Shown piece by piece: positions 17,546 through 25,640 of a stretch of 64,000 bases of DNA. The translations under genes and the position numbers were made by a program. The number at the start of each line of letters is the position of its first letter. Position 1 is the first letter of the stretch. The DNA is taken from NCBI GenBank assembly GCA_903929795.1, contig CAIYWC010000080.1:1-64000 (forward strand), written 5' to 3'. The notes beneath the pieces are model-generated. The model ran no database searches. It was given only the letters and a program-made list of their open reading frames with translations, and was not told the origin of the DNA. This DNA is from an uncultured Myxococcales bacterium (GTDB lineage: Bacteria > Myxococcota_A > UBA9042).

Positions 17546-18163
17546 ATGGGTGGTGGAGCATCAGGAAAAGGCGGCGTTGCCGATGCATCTTTGAACGTGG
17601 TTCCGTTCATCGATCTGCTGGCGTGCACAATCTGCTTCCTGCTCGTTTCGGCGGTCTGGACGCAGATGTCCAAGATCGACGTGGATCAGGCTCTCCCGAA
17701 GGCGTCCAAGACGCCTCCGAAGGAACCGCCCAAGCCGGAACCCAAGATCAACCTGGCGATTACGCCCACCGGTTACCTCGTGAACCTGTGGAACGCCGAC
17801 AAGATGACGACGCCCAAGCCGGATCTGGTGCAGCCCAAGCGCATCCCGACCAACGGCGAGTTCAAGATGTGCCGCGGCAAGGGCACGCTCTCGGACTGCA
17901 AAGGCAACATCGAGACCTTCAAGAAGTACGACCGCGCCAAGCTCAAGGAGACCCTCGAGGGCTTCATGAAAGACGCGGGCTTGGGCGACAAGGTCAAGAT
18001 CATGGTCGCCGCCACCGACAAAGTGCAGTACGTGCACCTGATCGGCACGCTGGACACGATCCTGAACTCCTGCGACCCGGCATCGCCCAAGACGTGCCTC
18101 AAAGGGCCCAGCGTCGGCGACATCAACCTGCTGCGCGCGGAAGGCTTCACGACCTTCGAATAA
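17546..18163 (+). CDS. ExbD/TolR-family protein 1
   Basis: The 205-residue product has one N-terminal membrane helix (about 20-42) carrying the proton-relay Asp23 in SLNVVPFIDLLACT. A Lys/Pro-rich linker (KTPPKEPPKPEPK) follows, and then a periplasmic TolR/ExbD domain enlarged by a Cys-containing insert (MCRGKGTLSDCKGN and later CDPASPKTC). The four periplasmic cysteines may form disulfides. It is the middle part of the Q-R-R motor set. Its start follows GAGG. Confidence 0.92.
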   Translation: MGGGASGKGGVADASLNVVPFIDLLACTICFLLVSAVWTQMSKIDVDQALPKASKTPPKEPPKPEPKINLAITPTGYLVNLWNADKMTTPKPDLVQPKRIPTNGEFKMCRGKGTLSDCKGNIETFKKYDRAKLKETLEGFMKDAGLGDKVKIMVAATDKVQYVHLIGTLDTILNSCDPASPKTCLKGPSVGDINLLRAEGFTTFE

Positions 18164-18236
18164 CCATCGCGTCTGAACGACGACGAAAGACCCAACCGGG
18201 CGGCGACAGAGCACCGCCCCTACCTGAGGATCGAAC

Positions 18237-18821
18237 ATGGCCATCCACCACCCCGGATCACGCGCAGGCACCGGCGTCGCGCTCAAGGCGATCCGCGAAG
18301 CAGTCATGCACGGCAGCGGCAAGGGCATCTTCGCCACGCTGAACGTCGTGCCCATGATTGACTTGTTCACGATGCTCGTGATCTTCCTGATTCAGCAGTA
18401 CAGCGCGTCGGGCGAATTGACCTTGGTGAATCCCAACGTGGCCCTGCCCAAAGCTGGCGCTTCCGCCGAGCTGCTGCGCGCGCCGATGATCGGTCTGACG
18501 CGCGCCGATTCGACCTCGCAGGGCGACCTGCTGTTCGAGAACCAGCGCATCATGAGCCTGGCGGACATCAATGAAGTGAAGTTCCCGTCGTGGGACATCA
18601 AGCCGCTGGCGGACGTATTGAAGCGCACGTGGGCTGTGCAGCAGTCCGCCGCGAACAAGAAAGACAAGGAAAACCGCAAGGTTATCATCCAAGCCGACCG
18701 TACGGTGCCCTTTCAGGTCATCAAGATGGTCATGGCGACTTGCGGACGCAATGAGTACCGCGAGCCCAACTTTGCCATCATGGTGGACTCCAAGGGCGAC
18801 GAAGGCAGCGCGGCGAAATAA
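18237..18821 (+). CDS. ExbD/TolR-family protein 2
   Basis: This second TolR-like protein has 194 residues. It has a basic cytoplasmic N-terminus (about 1-33), one membrane helix with Asp42 in TLNVVPMIDLFTML, and a periplasmic domain. The domain ends in the family-type strand-helix-strand (KVIIQADRTVPFQVIKMVMATCG). Both TolR-like proteins keep the Asp, so both could conduct protons. The stop overlaps the SNase-like gene start by one base (TAATG), so that secreted protein is coupled to the motor. Confidence 0.92.
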   Translation: MAIHHPGSRAGTGVALKAIREAVMHGSGKGIFATLNVVPMIDLFTMLVIFLIQQYSASGELTLVNPNVALPKAGASAELLRAPMIGLTRADSTSQGDLLFENQRIMSLADINEVKFPSWDIKPLADVLKRTWAVQQSAANKKDKENRKVIIQADRTVPFQVIKMVMATCGRNEYREPNFAIMVDSKGDEGSAAK

Positions 18822-19588
18822 TGTGTAGTTCCACGCCGACGCTGCACCTCTCGTCGCCGGGATCCATCGCACGCACGCTCAACTTCTGCCGCCTCTCTGT
18901 GTGGCTCGTCGTGTCGAGCCTGCTGATTGCGTCGGCCAGCCAAGCCAAACCAGCCACGCGGGTCTTTCTGAACGGCACCGAGTCGACGGTCTACTTCAAC
19001 GACGGCGACAGCTTTCAGGTGCTGGAAGGCCCGCTGCGGGGGACCAAGGCGCGCCTCTCGGGCTTCAACACGCTGGAGAGCTTTGGCCCGGCGCATCGTT
19101 GGGGTACGTGGGATCCGCATGAGCTGTACACGATCGCCAAGGAAGCCGCGTTGAACGCGCGCCGCGGCACGTGGCACTGCAACAGCGACATGGCCAAGGA
19201 CGGCTACGGCCGAATCCTGTGGCACTGTGAGGACCTGATCCTCGACGACATCCGCAAAGGTTTGGCGCACGTGATGACCGTGACGGCTGAGCCGGCGCCG
19301 GCCAAGCAGCTGGAGCTGCAAAAGCTTGCGCAAGCCGAAAAGTTGGGCATGTGGGCCAAGGGCATCCCGCCGTTCATCCTGACGTCGCTGCATTCGGCGG
19401 ACGAGGGCGCGGGCGCGGAGACGTACAACCGCCTGATCTCCACCGCAGACGGTCACACTGAGAAGTGGAAGCATCAGGACGACTACAAGGACTGCCAATG
19501 GGTCTGCCATCCGAGCGGCGCGTGCATGCTCTACGTCGGCTTCCAACGCCGGTATGGCGCCAACCAAGCGGAGTGCCTCAAGCCCTGA
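18821..19588 (+). CDS. Secreted staphylococcal-nuclease-like protein
   Basis: The 255-residue product has a long signal peptide (cut probably after ASQA, about residue 42) and an SNase fold. YFNDGDSFQVLEGPLRGTKARL is the metal-site region (in two pieces), GFNTLES carries the equivalent of the catalytic Glu after an Arg, and DGYGRILWHCEDL holds the second Arg. Catalytic residues therefore appear kept, and a periplasmic or surface nuclease is plausible. The C-terminal 60 residues are extra, with a CQWVCHPSGAC Cys cluster. Coupling to the ExbD-like gene suggests a shared envelope role; an SNase-fold adaptor without nuclease activity is the alternative. Confidence 0.8.
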   Translation: MCSSTPTLHLSSPGSIARTLNFCRLSVWLVVSSLLIASASQAKPATRVFLNGTESTVYFNDGDSFQVLEGPLRGTKARLSGFNTLESFGPAHRWGTWDPHELYTIAKEAALNARRGTWHCNSDMAKDGYGRILWHCEDLILDDIRKGLAHVMTVTAEPAPAKQLELQKLAQAEKLGMWAKGIPPFILTSLHSADEGAGAETYNRLISTADGHTEKWKHQDDYKDCQWVCHPSGACMLYVGFQRRYGANQAECLKP

Positions 19589-19678
19589 GGCAGGCCGTTC
19601 GACCGGAACCCGGACAGCCAGGACAACAAGACCCGAAAGACGTGGACAACCACCAGCGACGGGGCGGACAGGTGCAGT

Positions 19679-20929
19679 ATGCGGCGTTTGTGGGTAGTGT
19701 CAGTCTTTCTCGTCAGTTGTTACACGCCCAGCGGCGGCCCGGTCCTGGGCTATGAGACCGGCGACGACCGGTGCAGCAACGGCATCGATGACGACCACGA
19801 CGGCCTCATCGACTGCGCGGACAAGGATTGCCTCTACGCGTCCAGCATGTGCGGCCAGGTCATCCCGTTGGTGACGGCGCAGCGCCCGCTGACGGAAAAC
19901 ACGCCGGCACTGTGCCACGACTTGATCGACAACGACGACGACGGCAACTTCGACTGCAGCGACAAGGACTGCCAAGCGGTCGCCGAAGCCTGCTGCAGCA
20001 ACGAAAACACCGACGCGAAATGCAAGGACGGCATCGACAACGACGGCAACGGCTTCATCGACTGCCTTGATTTCGGCTGCAGCCACGGCATGTTCGTCAC
20101 GGTCTGCGTGGAAAACACGGACGCGTTGTGCAGCGACGGCCTGGACAACGACGGCAACAAGAAGGTCGACTGCGCGGACAGCGGCTGCAAGAACACAAGC
20201 GTCTGCCTGCCCGCCGCCGCGACCGGCGTTCTTGGCCCGGAGGACACGCTCACGGCGTGCAGCGACGGTATCGACAACGACGGCAACGGCTTCAAGGATT
20301 GCGCGGACTTCTCGTGCTCCAAATCCACGGACCCGGCGATCCTGGCCTATTGCGCGCTCCACACGGAGAACACCAAGGCGACGTGCTCGGACGGCATTGA
20401 CAACGACGGCAACGGTTACACCGATTGCGCGGACCACAACTGCTCGCAAAAGGGCGACGCCGAGGCGATCGCTTACTGCGCCTCGATCGGCGAGACCAGC
20501 TATGCGGCGTGCACCGACGGCATCGACAACGACGGCAACGGCTACGTCGACTGCGGCGACTACAGCTGCTCGCAGTCGACTGACGTGTGGAACACAACCG
20601 ACGCCACCGGCCAGCCGGTCACAAAGACGGTCGCCGACTACTGCGCGACCATCCTGGAAAACACGTTCGCGCGCTGCACGGACGGCATCGACAATGACGG
20701 CAACGGCCACACCGACTGCCAGGACTACTCATGCAGCAAGGCCACCGACCTCACGGTGCGCCAAGCGTGCCAGGAGAGCTTGGTCACCGATGCCCGGAGC
20801 GCCGACCAGAAATGCAGCGACGGCATCGATAACGATGCGGACGGCTACACCGACTGTGACGACTGGGATTGCTCCAACAACCCGGTCGTGACCGTGTGCA
20901 ACGGCAAGCCCAAGGTCTGCGGACCGTAG
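19679..20929 (+). CDS. Lipoprotein with nine DGIDNDGNG metal-binding-type repeats
   Basis: The 416-residue product has a very short lipoprotein signal (FLVSC, Cys14) followed by nine repeats. The repeat consensus is C-x-DGIDNDGNG-x-x-DC-x-D-x-x-C, spaced by 20-35 residues, often with EN(T) before each unit. The Asp/Asn loops resemble calcium-binding thrombospondin type 3 or dockerin loops, with two or three cysteines per unit likely in disulfides. Such repeats are frequent in Myxococcota and Bradymonadales surface proteins. The ribosome site is weak. It lies between the motor genes and the repeat-bearing barrel at 20994, which uses the same repeat. Confidence 0.88.
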   Translation: MRRLWVVSVFLVSCYTPSGGPVLGYETGDDRCSNGIDDDHDGLIDCADKDCLYASSMCGQVIPLVTAQRPLTENTPALCHDLIDNDDDGNFDCSDKDCQAVAEACCSNENTDAKCKDGIDNDGNGFIDCLDFGCSHGMFVTVCVENTDALCSDGLDNDGNKKVDCADSGCKNTSVCLPAAATGVLGPEDTLTACSDGIDNDGNGFKDCADFSCSKSTDPAILAYCALHTENTKATCSDGIDNDGNGYTDCADHNCSQKGDAEAIAYCASIGETSYAACTDGIDNDGNGYVDCGDYSCSQSTDVWNTTDATGQPVTKTVADYCATILENTFARCTDGIDNDGNGHTDCQDYSCSKATDLTVRQACQESLVTDARSADQKCSDGIDNDADGYTDCDDWDCSNNPVVTVCNGKPKVCGP

Positions 20930-20993
20930 CGCTGCGGGCGTGAGCCCAGTCGCCAAGTGCTCTTATTTGTTCGAGATGACCCAAGGAGTGCGC

Positions 20994-22598
20994 ATGTTCC
21001 GGATTCTGACACTCGCCGCCTGTCTGTGCTGGCTGACCACGCCCGCATTCGCTGATGAGCCCAAGAAAGAGACTGATTGCAGCAACCACATCGACGACGA
21101 CGGCGACACGATGGTCGACTGCGCGGACGCCGACTGCCGGGAAGATCCCGCGTGCAAGGCAGGTCAAGGCCCCGAGAACACCGACGCCACGTGCAGCGAC
21201 TGGATCGACAACGACGGCGACGGCCTGGTCGACTGCGACGATCCCGACTGCGAAGGCCCTGGCATCCAGGTCTGCAAGGGCTCTGCGGGAGTGGGCGGCA
21301 AGCACACCGCCAAATCGCATGTCGCCACGCCGATTCCCGCCAGCTCAGTCGCCAACGGCATGAACGAAGAGGGCATTCCGCTGGAAGCCCTCAAAGCCAT
21401 GGGCGAAAGCACGGATTTCTTTGAGCTTATCGGCAAGTTCGGCGACAAGGACGGCGAGCGCAACGACCAGGTCTGCTCGGACGGCATCGACAATGACGGC
21501 GACGGCCGCACCGACTGCGACGACTTTGGCTGTCGCTTCGACCCGGACGTCAGCGTGTGCCGCAGCAACTCCGGCGTGCGCCTCGGCGTCATCTCGATGG
21601 TCCAGGGCGGCAAGCTGGCCAGCACGGCCACGCCGCAGGGCGGAACGGGCGTCACGACCAACACGTACACAACGCAATTTTCCCGACTGGAAGCCAACGT
21701 CCTCGGCCCCATCTCGCTCATCCAGAACTCGTTCTTTCTCCTGAGCACGCGCCTGGAACGCACGCCGCGCCTGACGTTTGCCATGTTCCAGATGCCGATC
21801 GGCAACACCGGCCACTTCCTGAACCTCAACTCCGGCGGCGGCGGACTCGCTGCGGGCCTGATCACGACCGGCGCCAAGAATATGTTCGTAGAATCAGCCG
21901 ATTACATGTACCGCGCCTTCGAGCAGGCCAACGGCGCCGCGCTGGAAGCGTACGGCCCGCTCACATCGGGTTCGACCCTCACCTATCGCGTTTTCGCCGC
22001 GGGCGGCTCCGGTCAAACCACGGGCAGCGTCGGCGGCACGTACATCAAGAACAACGACACCAGCTACACCTACGGCGCCGGTGCCCAGATCGGCATCAAC
22101 GTGATCGGCATTTACAACCGTTTTGACACGGAATTCCTCTACACGGCCGCGCCAATGCAGCTGGGATTCCTGGCAGGCGTGAAATTCGACCAGCGCTCCG
22201 CTGAGCGCTACCCGGCGGCCAACGTGCTGGGCGTCTTCAAGTGGAACCGCCTGTATCTCAAGACGGAATTGTATGCCAAGCGCGACATCGACTACTCGTC
22301 CAACTCGGTGGCGTACAACGCGCGCTTGGGCGTGCTGGTCATTCCCAAATGGCTCTACATCGGCGCGGATTTTGGCGCGTTCGTCTCGGATCCGATGCTC
22401 AATGTGCCGGCGGCTGCCGCGGCGAACCTGACCAAGCAGCTGGACGAACAGCAGTGGCGGCTCGCGGCGCACGTCTATTTCTGGCGCAATATCGGCATCT
22501 TGTCGCTGATTTACCGCGATCACCAGGTGCAAGGTTCGGACTCTGTCGCCCAGATCCATGAGCAAGAGATCTTCGGCAACATGACCTTCCGCTTCTGA
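20994..22598 (+). CDS. Outer-membrane beta-barrel with three DGIDNDGDG repeats
   Basis: The 534-residue product has a signal peptide (cut after TPAFA) and two Asp/Cys repeats directly after it. A linker of about 70 residues and a third repeat follow. From about 200 onward the protein is rich in alternating aromatic strands typical of porin-like barrels and ends in NMTFRF, a C-terminal Phe as used by BAM. The periplasmic or surface repeats match those of the lipoprotein next door, suggesting the two bind each other or share a ligand such as calcium. ATG 20994 lies five bases after AAGGAG. Confidence 0.85.
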   Translation: MFRILTLAACLCWLTTPAFADEPKKETDCSNHIDDDGDTMVDCADADCREDPACKAGQGPENTDATCSDWIDNDGDGLVDCDDPDCEGPGIQVCKGSAGVGGKHTAKSHVATPIPASSVANGMNEEGIPLEALKAMGESTDFFELIGKFGDKDGERNDQVCSDGIDNDGDGRTDCDDFGCRFDPDVSVCRSNSGVRLGVISMVQGGKLASTATPQGGTGVTTNTYTTQFSRLEANVLGPISLIQNSFFLLSTRLERTPRLTFAMFQMPIGNTGHFLNLNSGGGGLAAGLITTGAKNMFVESADYMYRAFEQANGAALEAYGPLTSGSTLTYRVFAAGGSGQTTGSVGGTYIKNNDTSYTYGAGAQIGINVIGIYNRFDTEFLYTAAPMQLGFLAGVKFDQRSAERYPAANVLGVFKWNRLYLKTELYAKRDIDYSSNSVAYNARLGVLVIPKWLYIGADFGAFVSDPMLNVPAAAAANLTKQLDEQQWRLAAHVYFWRNIGILSLIYRDHQVQGSDSVAQIHEQEIFGNMTFRF

Positions 22599-22673
22599 CC
22601 TGACGTTTCGCCGCGGCAAAATCCGCCCACGCACGAATACCACCTGACGGGCCCACTGCCCGCGGAGTGGCGA

Positions 22674-25640
22674 ATGCTGTGGCGCGGACGAATCTGGCTG
22701 CCGATCCTGCTGGCGCTGTGGCTGGGCGCGCTTGTGGGCTATCTGCTGCCGCTATGCTGGCCTGCGGCGCTTGTGGGACTGGTGGCTGCGCTGCTGGCGT
22801 GCCTCGGGCTGGCGCGGCGCGGACCCACGCTGACGGGCCCGGCGCTGGCGTTCGGGGCCATTGCGCTCGCGGGTGCGCTCCGGGCGCAAGGCGCGTTGCC
22901 GCGGCCGGAGCCTCTCGATCTGCCGCTTGCCCACCGGACGCCGCCGATTCAGCGCCTGGATGTCGTCACCGAGCCCGAATGGACGCCGCAAGGCCAGCGT
23001 TTTCTCGCACAGTGGCTGGCGCGCTGCGAGCCAACGGACGCGGGTCTGGCGTGCCGGCAGCGCAGCGGGCTGGTGCGCGTGGACGTGCGCGGCGAAGGCT
23101 GGCTGGAGCGCGACGTGCGCGTGCACGCGGGTGATCGGGTCCGCGTGCCGTCTTTTGTCGGCCCGCCACCGCACTACGGCAATCCGGGCGCGATGGACCT
23201 GCGCGGCGTGTGGCAGCGCCGCGGCTGGCTGGGCGCGCTGCACGTCGCGGATTCCCGGCAGTTCGCGAAGGAACAGCAAGTGGGCTGGCGCTGGCAGGCT
23301 CCGTGGCGCGCAATCCAGCGCGGCGTGGGCACGTGGCGGCGAACGCTCGTCGCGGCGTTGCGAACAGCGGTTCCGGGCCATGAAGGCGGCGTGCTTGCAG
23401 CGCTGGCGCTCGGCGACGGCAGCGACGATGACCCGCAATTCGACGACTGGCTCCGCGCGACAGGGACCGCCCACGCGATCGCGGTGTCGGGCAGCCACTT
23501 GGCGATCGTGCTGCTGCTGAGCCATGGGCTGCTGGGCCGCCTGCTGGTCTGGCTACTGCCCAGACTGCTGCGGCGCTGGCCGCGCGACCGGCTGCTGCTC
23601 GTGCCGAGCCTGCTCGTGGTCTGGGGCTACGTGCTCATCACCGGCAGCGCGGCGGCGACGTTGCGCGCGGCGTGGATGGCGAGCGTGATGCTCGCGGGGC
23701 GCGCGGCAGGCCGTCAAGTGGATGTCGTGGAATCGCTGGCTTTTTCGGCGGTCGTGCTGATCGGGCTGTCGCCGGCGACGGCGCTGGACGCCGGGTTCGC
23801 GCTCTCCATTGCCGGCGTGATCGGGCTTCTGGTGGCCGCGCAGGTGCCCATGCCACCGCATGCGTCGGCGTGGCAGCGCCGGTGGCTGCAGCTGTGGCGC
23901 GGATGTCTGGGTCCGTTTGTGCTGACCGCGCCGGTGACGGTGCTGGCGTTTGGCAGCTTGGCGTGGACGGCGCCGTTGGCGAACCTGCTGGTTGTGCCGA
24001 TGGTTGCCGTGCTGCTGCCCTTTTCGCTCGCCAGCGCGGTGCTGGCCTGGCTCTTGCAGCCGCGTTGGCTCGCGCCGCTGGCACACGCCGGGCTGTGGCC
24101 CTTGCGGCATCTGGCCGCGATCCCGCTGCGTTGGCTGCCGCAGTGGCACGGCCCGACCTCGACGGGTCTCGCGCTGTCGCTGGTGCTGCTGGCCGCTTTG
24201 CACTGGTATTGGCACGGCAACCGCCGCAGCGCGCGGCACCTCTGGCTGGCGATCGCCGTGGTGTTCGTCAGCACGGTCTGGCACCAGGAGCGCGACCGCG
24301 TGGCGCCGGGGTCACTGCGGCTGACCTGGCTGGACGTCGGCCACGGCGACGCGGCGCTGCTGGAATGCGACGACGGCTCGCGAACGCTCATTGACGGCGG
24401 CGGAGAAGTTGGGGACGGCGGGCGCGTCGGCAAGCTGGCCGTGCTGCCTTGGCTGCAAGCGCGCGGCATCACAAAGCTCGACCGGATGGTGCTGACGCAC
24501 GGTCATCCGGACCACGAGAACGGGCTGCTGCCGGTCGCCCAGCGGCTGGATGTCGCGGAATTCTGGTGGAATGGGCAGCCGACCGGCGGCGCCGAGCATC
24601 CGGCCCTGCTCGATGCCCTGCGCGCGCGCCGGGTGCCGTGGCGCAATTTCGCGAATTCCCTGCACGGACCAAGGCAATTTCGTTGTGGCAGCGCGCAGTT
24701 GCGGCTGCTCTGGCCGACGCCGGAGCGCGCGCCCTATCCGGCTGGACTGGGGCTGAACGACGGCTCGCTCGTCCTGGAGGTGGCGCTCGGCCGCAACCGC
24801 TTGCTGCTGACGGGCGACATCGAGGCGCGCGCCGAAGCTGCGCTGGTCGCGAGCGGCGCGCTGCAGGCTGCGGCGGTGATCAAGGCGCCGCACCATGGCA
24901 GCAAGACATCGAGCACGCCGCCGTTTCTGGAGGCCGTCCAGCCGCTGCTCGCCGTGGCGCCGTCGCGACCGTGGGGACAGCTGGCATTTCCGCACCAGGT
25001 GGTGCGCGACCGGTACGCCGCGCGCGGCACGGCGCTGTGGGCGACGGCGCAAGGCGCGGTGACGCTCGTGATGACGGCTGAGCGCACGGACGCGCGGCAG
25101 CAAACCCGCGAGATGACGCTGTGGCTAGCTGGCGGCGCCGAGGCCAAAGAGGTCCAAGCCGGGGCGCTGCCACGCCTTGAAGACGGGACACTGGCGCGCC
25201 CAGCGGCAGTTGCTCTGGCAGACTTCCGTGGCGACCATCGCGCGGTTCTTGCGCTTGGGACAAGGCAAATAGTTGCCGCCCTGCAGCGAGATCGCGTTCA
25301 AGACTTTGTCCGATTCCCGCCGCGCCATGCCCGTCGTATACGTGGCGCGATCGACGCTGTCAAAGGCCTTTTTGCCGCCGACGCAGCGCGATCCCCAGCG
25401 CGATCGCCGCCAGCCAGGCCACCGCCGAGACCACCAAGCCGGCGTGCAGCCCGGGCGCGGCGAACTGCCAGACGACCTGGTGCTGACCCGCCGGGATCGC
25501 CACCGCGCGAAAGAGCCCGTCGGCCCGGACGATGGGCTGCGTCTGGCCGTCGACGGTCGCGGTCCATCCCTGAGCGAGCGTGTCACGCAGGACCAGCACC
25601 GCCGGCGCGGTCGCCGTCGCCTGTACCGCGACCCGCGTAG
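22674..25640 (+). CDS. comEC: ComEC/Rec2 DNA-uptake channel protein
   Basis: The first 810 residues or so form a complete ComEC. There is an N-terminal membrane and OB-like region (1-200), then the competence domain with many membrane helices (220-510; GTAHAIAVSGSHLAI is diagnostic). A metallo-beta-lactamase-like domain (540-800) carries LDVGHGDAALLE and LTHGHPDHENGLL. It would pass single-stranded DNA across the inner membrane. The frame has no stop until 25640. The last 160 codons are Arg/Pro-rich, do not look like ComEC, and lie antisense to a 67-aa gene and to the end of the YfhO-like gene. The true functional end is probably near 25130. Confidence 0.88.
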   Translation: MLWRGRIWLPILLALWLGALVGYLLPLCWPAALVGLVAALLACLGLARRGPTLTGPALAFGAIALAGALRAQGALPRPEPLDLPLAHRTPPIQRLDVVTEPEWTPQGQRFLAQWLARCEPTDAGLACRQRSGLVRVDVRGEGWLERDVRVHAGDRVRVPSFVGPPPHYGNPGAMDLRGVWQRRGWLGALHVADSRQFAKEQQVGWRWQAPWRAIQRGVGTWRRTLVAALRTAVPGHEGGVLAALALGDGSDDDPQFDDWLRATGTAHAIAVSGSHLAIVLLLSHGLLGRLLVWLLPRLLRRWPRDRLLLVPSLLVVWGYVLITGSAAATLRAAWMASVMLAGRAAGRQVDVVESLAFSAVVLIGLSPATALDAGFALSIAGVIGLLVAAQVPMPPHASAWQRRWLQLWRGCLGPFVLTAPVTVLAFGSLAWTAPLANLLVVPMVAVLLPFSLASAVLAWLLQPRWLAPLAHAGLWPLRHLAAIPLRWLPQWHGPTSTGLALSLVLLAALHWYWHGNRRSARHLWLAIAVVFVSTVWHQERDRVAPGSLRLTWLDVGHGDAALLECDDGSRTLIDGGGEVGDGGRVGKLAVLPWLQARGITKLDRMVLTHGHPDHENGLLPVAQRLDVAEFWWNGQPTGGAEHPALLDALRARRVPWRNFANSLHGPRQFRCGSAQLRLLWPTPERAPYPAGLGLNDGSLVLEVALGRNRLLLTGDIEARAEAALVASGALQAAAVIKAPHHGSKTSSTPPFLEAVQPLLAVAPSRPWGQLAFPHQVVRDRYAARGTALWATAQGAVTLVMTAERTDARQQTREMTLWLAGGAEAKEVQAGALPRLEDGTLARPAAVALADFRGDHRAVLALGTRQIVAALQRDRVQDFVRFPPRHARRIRGAIDAVKGLFAADAARSPARSPPARPPPRPPSRRAARARRTARRPGADPPGSPPRERARRPGRWAASGRRRSRSIPERACHAGPAPPARSPSPVPRPA
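25125..25328 (-). CDS. 67-aa four-cysteine protein, likely leaderless
   Basis: This small protein has cysteines at 23, 37, 41 and 47 (C-x13-C-x3-C-x5-C), set in a basic, Arg/Lys/Trp-containing context that suggests a zinc or Fe-S site. It lacks a signal peptide. No homologue is recognised. Support for it being real is the non-biased composition, in contrast to the Arg/Pro run on the other strand, and a near-ideal promoter (25335-25363) whose predicted start of transcription falls at or next to its ATG. It begins 31 bases after the YfhO-like stop codon and is nested antisense within the comEC open frame. Confidence 0.6.
   Translation of the reverse strand: MARRESDKVLNAISLQGGNYLPCPKRKNRAMVATEVCQSNCRWARQCPVFKAWQRPGLDLFGLGAAS
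25335..25363 (-). promoter_or_regulatory. Sigma70 promoter (TTGACA-17-TATACG)
   Basis: On the minus strand a perfect TTGACA (25363-25358) is 17 bases from TATACG (25340-25335). The -35 box contains the TGA stop of the YfhO-like gene. Seven bases after the -10 box is the ATG at 25328, so the transcript would be leaderless. Confidence 0.7.
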
